Assembly: GCF_013402915.1 (NCBI RefSeq)
Contig: NC_050724.1
Span: 1-64,000 of the forward strand
DNA length: 64,000 bases
Reading direction: 5' to 3'
From: Zygotorulaspora mrakii
Lineage: Eukaryota > Ascomycota > Saccharomycetes > Saccharomycetales > Saccharomycetaceae
The notes beneath the pieces are model-generated. The model made no database searches. It saw only the letters and a list, made by a program, of their open reading frames with translations, and had not been told where the DNA came from. A program made the position numbers and the translations under genes. Below are positions 10,199 to 21,800 of the stretch, piece by piece. Within the stretch, counting starts at the first letter, position 1; every line of letters starts with the position of its first letter.

Positions 10199-13100
10199 AA
10201 AGACAAAGTATCTTCAGCAATCTTGAAGTTAGTTGACGTTTTTGTTAAAAAAGAACTGATCCGTTCATTTTGCAAGGAATTGAATTTGGGAAAGTTCAAG
10301 CAGATATACATTTAGATGTGTGGACTTTAAATTGGGCTTTAACCCATATTTTCCACCAAAGTGATGGTGTTCTTAGCGATATTCTTTTTCTTACTGATCT
10401 TCGCCTATAGGTTGTGAATCTTTCTTTTTCATGCAAGGAAGAAAAATTTCCTAATTACGTAATACGGCTAAGACAGAAAAGAAGCGTCCCAAATAGAAAA
10501 ATATAGGTGCCTGCACTATGCGTCATTTTCCATTTTCAGCCATCGGTTGTAAAACTTGAAAATCTTCAATACAATGCCAAATTTCTCGAAATATAATGTA
10601 CGATAATCCCCCTCCCGTCCGAGAACAATACAAAAGCAAATCAGACTTGGATTACACTTCTTTATGGTGCGCTCCACTCATGGAATTAAGCTACACCGCA
10701 TATTTCGTATGAACTTTCTTTTCCTCTAAAACTTACAAATTCGGGCGTTCTATCAAGGAAACATTTTCTAGTTTACCAGCTTCCAGAACCACACTCCCTT
10801 TCTGCAGAAAACCGCATTGCATTGCAGTTCCCAAAAGTAGCTAATTACTGAGCATTGGCATTCATTTCGAAAGAATGTAAACATCTCTTAAAAATTCAAA
10901 GAAGATGCCGATAGTTACTCCGTAACTTTTTTGCATTACCTATTTTGGCATGCGCTAGATTGACATTGACATCAGAGACAGCCATTTGTTATATGTAAAC
11001 GGTTATCCCAAAGATGGCATTCCACCATCAAATATATCTTACTATGTCTCAACAAAATTAACTCTTGAGGCCAGTTACACAGTACATGTATATGCACCAA
11101 AATTTTACTACCTTAGCGCCCTCTTTACTCTATTCATCATAAATATTAAAGGATGCATCAAAATATTGGTTGAATATACTGTTTTGTGAAGTGCACCCTT
11201 TAACTCTTTTCTCTAATACCGTTTATTGTTTTATGGCTTGCCTTTTTCTCAGAATAGCAATCCCTGTAAACCCCTCTTTTAACTGATGTCAGATGCTGCA
11301 TTCAATCTTCAGCATAGATACACATTGCTGAAATGTGAAAAGAACCTCATCATCCTATTACTTGTCCTCATCAGCTTTGACAACGATCCATTGGTAGCTA
11401 TTCTCCACAGTTTCTTTGTTAAGCAAGCGCCAAACGTTGCAAAGCTCTACTAAAAGATGTAGTATGAGTGATTACTCTTCACTTGAGCAATTAAAGCCCA
11501 AATGGGGGAGGAAATACAATACTATTGTGAGTTTTAATGCTTTGCATCTTGTTATCAACTTCGGCCAGAACGTTTCGCCCTATAGAACTTTTGATAACGC
11601 GGATAGTATTAGCGCAAAGTGTGGAAGATGTTCATGAGATGTCTACTATTAAGCACTTAACTTGATATACATCGAAGATAAAGAAAATTTTTAAATCAAA
11701 GTAACCGATGGGACCAAAGATGTGTGGCGAAAATAATGTTCACCTTTCAAGATTCCTTTTACGGCACAGTAAGGCCTGGTCATAGCTCTGACGCAGAAGT
11801 GTTGGTATTCTCTGTAGAAAGAAAGCACGGATTCAATCAACGAGTACATGAGGTGCTTACAATTCTATGAGTCCCGCTCATTTTTCTCGCGATTATAGCA
11901 GCAAGAAGCATAAAGAATTCTCGACAAGACGGCGTGTAATAATATGTACAAAAATTCTTTGAAAACACCAAAGGTGCTTATTTGAATGTTTACAGGGCCC
12001 CTCCTACATCCCAGCGACTCACACCGATGAAAGACTGATTAATGGGTAGTAATACTCGAAAGGATTATCATGCTGAGCGGAGATTTTGGTTATTCCATTT
12101 CAATACTTGTTTTGAATCTGGGACTCTTTGAAGCTAGCTTGAGAAAAGCCAGCAGAACAAAAAAGGAAAAAAAAGCTACCATATTTCAATAGCCTCAGAA
12201 AGTGGGAAAAAGAATTTTTTTTAATCGTTAGATGCTGCAATCCCATAGACGGAAAAAGATACAACACAGCAAAGGCACAACACAGCAAAGGCACCGAAGC
12301 ATCTTAACTCTTTGACTGTCTTTCAGTAGGCAAAAAAGTAATGCTGGAGGCTTTTTCCTGATCATGTTATATTTCCATACGTCCATTATGTCCTTTTTCT
12401 TTCACTAACAAATGAAGTGCAACAATGTGTTCCAGTGATGTATATCGACTAAGAAATATTGTCCGTAGCCTCGATCATTGCTGTTGACGATACTTATTAC
12501 CTTTTTGGTTTACGCAAGTAGCGTTTGAAATCCGTTAAAAAACATGGAGCAGTAGTCTAACATGAAAAACGCTAAATGCGCCTTTCACTACATCCTTACC
12601 ACCTCGAAATTCGAAATCAAAGGCACATGAGAAGTATTGTATTTTCGAAGGCAATTGAGAACGTTTTTGTTTTCTTTTTTTTTTGATATACGAAAAAGAA
12701 ACAAACTCAGTTCCTACGCCTCAACGCAGGTTAGTGAATGAAACACCGATCTGTTGATGCCTTTTCCTATTCAGAAAATTCGAAAAGTTTTGTACGATAG
12801 GGTTTCTCTACCAAAAAGCTGATTTGTGGCTTAGTGCATTTTTTTCCATTTTGGATGCCAATCATACAATCCAATAAGGGCATAGGAATTGAGGTAATCA
12901 TCAAGGAGCAACTACGTTCTGTTTGCGAAAGCTTTTTTTATGAAATGTCCGCACCAACAAAAAAACAGCAGTAGAAGTAATGCAGTTCTGCAAAAGTTTC
13001 CAAGAATGGTCAATAAAACTGACTGTTCCGTTTCGTTGTGAAAACATTGAAACCACAGCAGGAATGCTTTTGAGTCTCGTAAATCATGTGTGACGATAGC

Positions 13101-14314
13101 TCTTTGCCTTCGACGTTTCTAGAAAAACTCTTTTTCTTCTTTTGGAAACTTTGAGCAGAGGAAAGATTGCCCTTGATTTGATCGTGCTATTGTACTTCTG
13201 TCGAAAATCTTGAAATAAAGTTAAAAAAAAAAGCTTTCTAAGATAATAGCAGGGGAAATGAGAAAAAATAGAGGAAAACTGGTTTTGCACAGGTGGGAAA
13301 CAACAAAATCATAACTAGATGTGTTTCGGCGCATCGGCCTCGATGAAATTTGTGGAGCATGTTCAGACGGATGTTGAAAAGGGAATGATTAGGTACATGC
13401 ACAATCCCCGTTGCATCGGTTGTCAACAACGGCAATTCTTTGCCAGGCGAATCCACTTCTGTGTTATATAAATCTAGAGAACTGTCTTCTTGAACACAAT
13501 TGCCAAGGAAATATCTCACCTCAACATTGTGGCTGTGGGGAGATGACAATTGCTAGTTGTTCCAGTTTGGGGCAGCTCAGCTTCTCCGAATCTAATTGCT
13601 ATGTGCCAAAGCACAGCTACTTCAGCCCGTGTGAGCTCTACTAGAGGTCACGAAATATAACGTTACATGTTTTACTACTACTTCTTGACTATATCATTGG
13701 ATGTAGTTGCTTGTTTTATCGCCAAATGCCTTTTTTTACGACTTGACACTATTCTTCTCTTCTTTTCTCTTCTCCTGATTGAATAATTTCATACTACAAT
13801 ACTTGATCCGATTTTTGCTCTTACTCGTAGAGAATTTTAGAATAGCTTTGCCTAAAGCACAATTCTACAATTTTTCACTTGTTGTTTCCACTTCAACATA
13901 ATTTTATATTTTTGTCCATTCTTTAAAGGTTTCAAATGCTTTTTCAGTATCACTCGAATAAACAAAAATGATAGAAGTGATTTAAAGTGATAATGCTGCT
14001 CTTTCCCTCTATATTAGGACATATAGAGTTCTAATATTCTAGAAATAAACGACAAATGCTGCAGAATGGCCATAACCGCTAAATGACAATAAACGTCCCT
14101 CTTTGATTAATAGCTTAACGCAGATCGCTTAACGAACCCCATGATTCTCAAGACTGTTGATGTTTATATTTCGTACTAAAAGGCAACAAGTAAAACCTCT
14201 CTTTGATACATATTTGATAATATATAAGCCTCAGATACCAAGTAGGAATGGCTGCAGGAACGTTTTCTCCAGAACCTAAATGACAGCAGTACAATGGTCG
14301 AAGCATACTGTACT
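10199..14314. other. Long 5' flank of adhesin copy 1, no gene seen
   Basis: About 4.1 kb without a supported gene. Short open frames start at non-ATG codons or lack any recognisable feature. Long regulatory 5' regions are typical of yeast flocculin genes such as FLO11, so this may be a large promoter. That role is inference. Confidence 0.5.
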
Positions 14315-14483
14315 TATTGAAACGATGTGTCACCATCGTACTTATTAACATTAACTTGGTTGCTTCCGATCATCGAAATAAGATGTGCCTTTATCAAGAT
14401 GTTTAAGTCCTGAGCTTCCTATATAATGAAATGAGTAAAAACAAAATAAATCGAGACTGAAAAATTCGAAATATGCACCAGAT
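14315..14483 (-). mobile_element. Left fragment of an old, related LTR (left copy)
   Basis: Identical to 27164-27332. It shows diverged similarity to the younger LTR (TAACTTGG, TATATAATGAAATGAG and TTATTTTGTTTT landmarks). It is interrupted at CAGAT by the LTR that follows. Its right half is not found next to this copy. Confidence 0.6.
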
Positions 14484-14979
14484 TATTTGGAAAGAGTGTT
14501 TTCTTCGGAGTTATCAGTAGTAACTTGGCTATACATTGATAATGATATATTGATATTCAATTATAGAGATATATAATTCCTTGATTTCCTATATCATGAA
14601 GTGAAATAAAACTAATTGAACTTGGATTAATATCTGGAAAATACGTCAATATTTATACCTAACATTTTGCACCTATTGAAACATAAGAGAGGACGACGAG
14701 TGAAGAATTTTCATCGTCATCACACCATTGCTAGTCCCATAGAATACACAGTACAACTGTTATTTCGTGTTCATTCCATAGACTCCTTCGTAGTCAGATT
14801 CCTGAATTGTAAATGTTGCTCGCGATAGATTATCATCCGATATCTTTCCAGTGTCGATTGACATTCTGTTGGGCTTCATCTGACTTTATTTCTTTTGTTG
14901 TACATACCAACTGTCTTCTTTCTGATTCTTATTATTCATCTCTTTCATATATCTTTCAGGATCGATCTATATTTCACCA
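14484..14979 (-). mobile_element. Chimeric LTR at the right edge of the duplication
   Basis: Positions 14484-14882 equal the LTR at 27333-27731. The last roughly 97 bp differ by many substitutions (for example CTGACTTTATTTC against CTGGCTTCGTTTA, and TTTCACCA against TTTCAACA at the end). The left flank is CAGAT as at the other copy, but the right flank is CTTCT, so the target-site duplication is lost. A hybrid LTR with mismatched flanks is what LTR-LTR recombination leaves. Confidence 0.8.
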
Positions 14980-15820
14980 CTTCTTTCATCCCACAGGTAA
15001 CCACAATAATTGATGATAGTCTAGCACTTAAGCGATGAAAGTTGTTACACAGGATTTGAACTTCTAAAATTTTCATTGCGTTGACATTTATTCAAATTAT
15101 ACTAAGAATATAGAGATAATTTAAAGAGAAGATTCAATAGATATTTACAGAAGTTCCAAATTCGTTCAAAAGCATTCACAAAAAAGATATTAGCCATCTG
15201 TTTAACGCGGCATGAAAGTTGGTAATTTCTTCTTGTCTTGAGCGGCTGTTGTCTTGTTAGGTCCATTGTGTTGTTTATACAGAACCGCACCTTTGCGATT
15301 CTGATTCACCTACACTTTTAACATTATCTAGTTTTTTGAATTATTATTATACATATGTAGGTACATGCCCATTCCAATTTTTTGCTACTCCTTAAAAAAA
15401 ATGGCTCTTTTAGCTGATGCAGCTTTTGGTATATCCATAGATAGTGACAGTATCATTTGGAGTCATGTCTCATGGCATTCGTTTCATTAAACATAATGCA
15501 GCTACCAACAAAATTTTGTGCGACATTGATTCTGTTTGTGTGTTTCCCTTCAATACAAAAAACTACACGTCATGTCTCTCTCTCTTGTTAATAGGAAGGT
15601 ATCCCAATTACTAGTAAAAACGCATTTTTCAAATGAAACCTTCCATCACTTGTAGCACTTATTATTAGATACACTTTACCCAAATTTTCTTCTCCCCTGT
15701 ATGACTGAAAAATAGAGGTCATTTTCTAACACAACATGAAGTTAGAGATAATCCTGACGACGATTATGCAGCCAACTTACCTAATTAACGAAACATCAAT
15801 AGCCTCAGCTATGAAGGTAC
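14980..15820. other. Intergenic, downstream of the intact adhesin
   Basis: About 840 bp of AT-rich DNA between the chimeric LTR and the stop codon of the adhesin. No gene is seen, and no similarity to the DNA downstream of adhesin copy 1 was noticed. Confidence 0.5.
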
Positions 15821-18800
15821 CTACCAGAAAGCTAACGGAAACGCAAAAATCCAGGAGGCCTTCACTCTGTGTGCACTACCCTCAAATGTTCTAATTGACA
15901 TTGAAGTACTTGATGCAGCCGTCGACGTTTCTGTTGCTTGTAAGTCAGAAGACCTTCTATCAACTGCGCTCTCAGTGCCCAAAAGTGTTGTCACACGGAG
16001 GGCAGTAGTTGGTATTTCATTACTTGTCACACGGTAGGATGGTGTAACATGAATTTCTTCATCTCGAGTTGAAGATATGTCTGAACCAGAGAGCAAATTT
16101 TGAGATGGATTTTGAGCTTCGATAGAGGAACGAACGGAAGTATGTGCCCTTACTGTACCAAAATAAGAATCAGTTTGTGTCGAAGTCGGAGGTGATCTAG
16201 GGCCACCGTCACTTTTATAAGGTTTGGTGTCTGTTTGCGACAAAGTTGCAATTATACTTCCTTCACTGGAGATGCCAATCTGACTATGATACGAAACGGT
16301 GAAAAGTTCGGAGCTTTTTGGAGGCAACAAACTATCAGTAAGAGAGTTTGATGCTGCCCTCATGCTTGGTGATGAAAAGATGTCGGAATGATCACCAACA
16401 TTTTGGACGCTGACGAAGCTCGTTTTTTGGCTGAAAGTAGGGGAATTAACCAAACTAGAACTTTTATGAAATGATTCTGATTTAGATACCATCATACTCG
16501 TAACATGTAAGGAGCTCCTTGGAATATCTAGCGAATAATATGAAGATTCCGACTGAGATATGGCCTTGTCACTAGTAAATTTTCCGGTTGAAAAAACAGT
16601 AAGAGATGCACTAGAAGATCGCTCTTCCTGCACTGTAGACAGAGTGTACGAATCACCTCCAGATGATAAAGATGGCCCGTTAACGGAGACAGTGACTCGC
16701 GGTGTCTCTGGCATGGTTCTCGCGGAACTTACCACCTGTACAGGCGTGACCATGCTGTACTCCGATTTAGTGGAAGTTCTTATATTGTTTTGTGTTGACG
16801 TTGATTTCGTGTGAGATACTCCAGTACTATCGTCATTATCTGCTGAGGTTGAATCTTTCTCACTTTTGGAAGAATATACGCTAACAGAGGGAGATATCTC
16901 GTAAGTAGTGAAGGATTTCACGTTGCTGTATGGAGACGTAAACACACTGGTTTCTGCTATCTTGCTATTAGTCAAAGATGACTCAACACTATTAGAAGAG
17001 ATCTCACCATCATTGGTAGTTACGATACCGCTGTTTGTCGAAAACATCACTCCGCTACTGACTGGCAAGGGGTACGATGATTCAACGCTATTTGTAACAC
17101 CATATGTTGGGGTCAATTGTGTCGTATCTGCAGGAGTTAAAGTTGAGACAGAAAAAGACATCGTCGTTTGAAAAGAATTCGCTGGTGGCTGGCTAGATAT
17201 CTGCAGCGTACTCCTACTTGAATTGCAATAATGAGCAGATGTTGGAAATCCAACGTCCACATTTGCACTCGTACTTAAAATTTGGCTTGCATCATAAAGT
17301 ACAGTAGTACCAGTCGAGGCTGTACTTGTGGAGGATCCACCCCATGTTGTCAACGTTGTGGATGCAACATTAACTTCTGGCGTTTCGACGTAGTAAAGTG
17401 TGCTGATCGTTGGAATAGCGTCGGAACCGGTACTGGTTGCGATCGAGGTAGATATCGTACTGGTATAAGATCCACTCCATGGGGTGTATGTAGTCGATGC
17501 AACATTAACCTCAGGAGTCTCCACATAGTAAAGTGTGCTGATTGTTGGAATACCGTCGGAACCGGTACTGGTTGCGATCGAGGTAGATATCGTGCTGGTA
17601 TAAGATCCACTCCATGGTGTGTATGTTGTCGATGCAACATTAACCTCAGGAGTCTCCACATAGTAAAGTGTGCTGATCGTTGGAATACCGTCGGATCCAG
17701 TAGCTGTAGCAACTGATGTAGAGATCGTGCTAGTGTAGGATCCGTTCCACGGTGTGTATGTTGTCGATGCAACATTAACCTCAGGAGTCTCCACATAGTA
17801 AAGTGTGCTGATTGTTGGAATGCCATCGGAACCGGTACTGGTTGCGATCGAGGTAGATATCGTGCTGCTGTAGGATCCGTTCCACGGTGTGTATGTAGTC
17901 GATGCAACATTCACTTCTGGAGTCTCCACATAGTAAAGTGTGCTGATCGTTGGAACACCATCGGAACCGGTACTGGTTGCGATCGAGGTAGATATCGTGC
18001 TGGTATAAGATCCACTCCATGGTGTGTATGTTGTCGATGCAACATTAACCTCAGGAGTCTCCACATAGTAAAGTGTGCTGATCGTTGGAATACCGTCGGA
18101 ACCGGTACTGGTTGCGATCGAGGTAGATATCGTGCTAGTGTAGGATCCACTCCATGGTGTGTATGTTGTCGATGCAACATTCACTTCTGGCGTTTCGACG
18201 TAGTAAAGTGTGCTGATCGTTGGAACACCATCGGAACCGGTACTGGTTGCGATCGAGGTAGATATCGTGCTGGTGTAGGATCCGTTCCACGGTGTGTATG
18301 TTGTCGATGCAACATTAACCTCAGGAGTCTCCACATAGTAAAGTGTGCTGATCGTTGGAATACCATCGGATCCAGTAGCTGTAGCAACTGATGTAGAGAT
18401 CGTGCTAGTGTAGGATCCGTTCCACGGTGTGTATGTTGTCGATGCAACATTAACCTCAGGAGTCTCCACATAGTAAAGTGTGCTGATCGTTGGAATACCG
18501 TCGGAACCGGTACTGGTTGCGATCGAGGTAGATATCGTGCTGGTATAAGAGCCACTCCACGGTGTGTATGTTGTCGATGTTCTATTTACATTTGAAGTTT
18601 CCACGTAAAAGTGTGTACTGGTACTTAAAATTTGGCTAGCATCATAAAGTACAGTAGTACCAGTCGAGGCTGTACTTGTATAAGATCCATTCCTTGATGT
18701 GTATGTAGTGGATGCAACATTAACCTCAGGAGTCTCCACATAGTAAAGCGTGCTAATCGTTGGGATACCATCGGAACCGGTACTGGTTGCGATCGAGGTA

Positions 18801-21800
18801 GATATCGTGCTGGTATAAGATCCACTCCATGGTGTGTATGTAGTGGATGCAACATTAACCTCAGGAGTCTCCACATAGTAAAGTGTGCTGATCGTTGGAA
18901 TACCATCGGATCCAGTAGCTGTAGCAACTAATGTAGATATCGTGCTAGTGTAGGATCCACTCCATGGTGTGTATGTTGTCGATGCAACATTAACCTCAGG
19001 AGTCTCCACATAGTAAAGTGTGCTGATCGTTGGAATACCGTCGGATCCAGTAGCTGTAGCAACTGATGTAGAGATCGTGCTAGTGTAGGATCCGTTCCAC
19101 GGTGTGTATGTTGTCGATGCAACATTAACCTCAGGAGTCTCCACATAGTAAAGTGTGCTGATCGTTGGAATACCGTCGGAACCGGTACTGGTTGCGATCG
19201 AGGTAGATATCGTGCTGGTGTAGGATCCGTTCCACGGTGTGTATGTTGTCGATGCAACATTAACCTCAGGAGTCTCCACATAGTAAAGTGTGCTGATCGT
19301 TGGAATACCATCGGATCCAGTAGCTGTAGCAACTGATGTAGAGATCGTGCTAGTGTAGGATCCGTTCCACGGTGTGTATGTTGTCGATGCAACATTAACC
19401 TCAGGAGTCTCCACATAGTAAAGTGTGCTGATCGTTGGAATACCGTCGGAACCGGTACTGGTTGCGATCGAGGTAGATATCGTGCTGCTGTAGGATCCGT
19501 TCCACGGTGTGTATGTAGTCGATGCAACATTCACTTCTGGAGTCTCCACATAGTAAAGTGTGCTGATCGTTGGAACACCATCGGAACCGGTACTGGTTGC
19601 GATCGAGGTAGATATCGTGCTGGTATAAGATCCACTCCATGGTGTGTATGTTGTCGATGCAACATTAACCTCAGGAGTCTCCACATAGTAAAGTGTGCTG
19701 ATCGTTGGAATACCATCGGATCCAGTAGCTGTAGCAACTGATGTAGAGATCGTGCTAGTGTAGGATCCGTTCCACGGTGTGTATGTTGTCGATGCAACAT
19801 TAACCTCAGGAGTCTCCACATAGTAAAGTGTGCTGATTGTTGGAATGCCATCGGAACCGGTGCTGGTTGCGATCGAGGTAGATATCGTGCTAGTGTAGGA
19901 TCCACTCCATGGTGTGTATGTTGTCGATGCAACATTCACTTCTGGAGTCTCCACATAGTAAAGTGTGCTGATCGTTGGAATACCGTCGGAACCGGTACTG
20001 GTTTCGATCGAGGTAGATATCGTGCTGGTATAAGATCCACTCCATGGTGTGTATGTTGTCGATGCAACATTAACCTCAGGAGTCTCCACATAGTAAAGTG
20101 TGCTGATCGTTGGAATACCATCGGATCCAGTAGCTGTAGCAACTGATGTAGAGATCGTGCTAGTGTAGGATCCGTTCCACGGTGTGTATGTTGTCGATGC
20201 AACATTCACTTCTGGAGTCTCCACATAGTAAAGTGTGCTGATCGTTGGAATACCGTCGGAACCGGTACTGGTTTCGATCGAGGTAGATATCGTGCTGGTA
20301 AAAGATCCACTCCATGGTGTGTATGTAGTCGATGCAATATTCACTTCTGGCGTTTCGACGTAGTAAAGTGTGCTGATTGTTGGAATGCCATCGGAACCGG
20401 TACTGGTTGCGATCGAGGTAGATATCGTGCTGGTATAAGATCCACTCCATGGTGTGTATGTTGTCGATGCAACATTCACTTCTGGAGTCTCCACATAGTA
20501 AAGTGTGCTGATCGTTGGAACACCATCGGAACCGGTACTGGTTGCGATCGAGGTAGATATCGTGCTGGTATAAGATCCACTCCATGGTGTGTATGTTGTC
20601 GATGCAACATTAACCTCAGGAGTCTCCACATAGTAAAGTGTGCTGATTGTTGGAATACCGTCGGAACCGGTACTGGTTGCGATCGAGGTAGATATCGTGC
20701 TGCTGTAGGATCCGTTCCACGGTGTGTATGTAGTCGATGCAACATTCACTTCTGGAGTCTCCACATAGTAAAGTGTGCTGATCGTTGGAACACCATCGGA
20801 ACCGGTACTGGTTGCGATCGAGGTAGATATCGTGCTGGTATAAGATCCACTCCATGGTGTGTATGTTGTCGATGCAACATTAACCTCAGGAGTCTCCACA
20901 TAGTAAAGTGTGCTGATCGTTGGAATGCCATCGGAACCGGTACTGGTTGCGATCGAGGTAGATATCGTGCTGGTGTAGGATCCGTTCCACGGTGTGTATG
21001 TTGTCGATGCAACATTAACCTCTGGAGTCTCCACATAGTAAAGTGTGCTGATCGTTGGAATACCATCGGATCCAGTAGCTGTAGCAACTGATGTAGATAT
21101 CGTGCTAGTGTAGGATCCGTTCCACGGTGTGTATGTTGTCGATGCAACATTAACCTCAGGAGTCTCCACATAGTAAAGTGTGCTGATCGTTGGAATACCA
21201 TCGGATCCAGTAGCTGTAGCAACTGATGTAGATATCGTGCTAGTGTAGGATCCACTCCATGGTGTGTATGTAGTCGATGCAATATTCACTTCTGGCGTTT
21301 CGACGTAGTAAAGTGTGCTGATTGTTGGAATGCCATCGGAACCGGTGCTGGTTGCGATCGAGGTAGATATCGTGCTGGTATAAGATCCACTCCATGGTGT
21401 GTATGTTGTCGATGCAACATTAACCTCAGGAGTCTCCACATAGTAAAGTGTGCTGATCGTTGGAATACCATCGGATCCAGTAGCTGTAGCAACTGATGTA
21501 GAGATCGTGCTGGTATAAGATCCACTCCATGGTGTGTATGTAGTGGATGCAACATTAACCTCAGGAGTCTCCACATAGTAAAGTGTGCTGATCGTTGGAA
21601 TACCGTCGGAACCGGTACTGGTTTCGATCGAGGTAGATATCGTGCTGGTATAAGATCCACTCCATGGTGTGTATGTTGTCGATGCAACATTCACTTCTGG
21701 CGTTTCGACGTAGTAAAGTGTGCTGATCGTTGGAATACCATCGGATCCAGTAGCTGTAGCAACTGATGTAGAGATCGTGCTGGTATAAGATCCACTCCAT

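Larger units (their letters stand above)
9136..14882. repeat. Large direct duplication, left copy (5,747 bp)
   Basis: This block recurs at 21985-27731, exactly 12,849 bp to the right, with no difference that I noticed. It covers the adhesin N-terminal coding region, the 5' flank, an old LTR fragment and most of a younger LTR. Left of 9136 the copies diverge inside the coding region. Right of 14882 they diverge inside the LTR. Confidence 0.93.

Noticed and set aside
13238..13644. ORFs of 103 codons (minus) and 77 codons (plus) in the adhesin 5' flank, repeated at 26087-26493
   Set aside because: The minus frame begins without ATG, the two overlap each other, and neither shows a recognisable domain.
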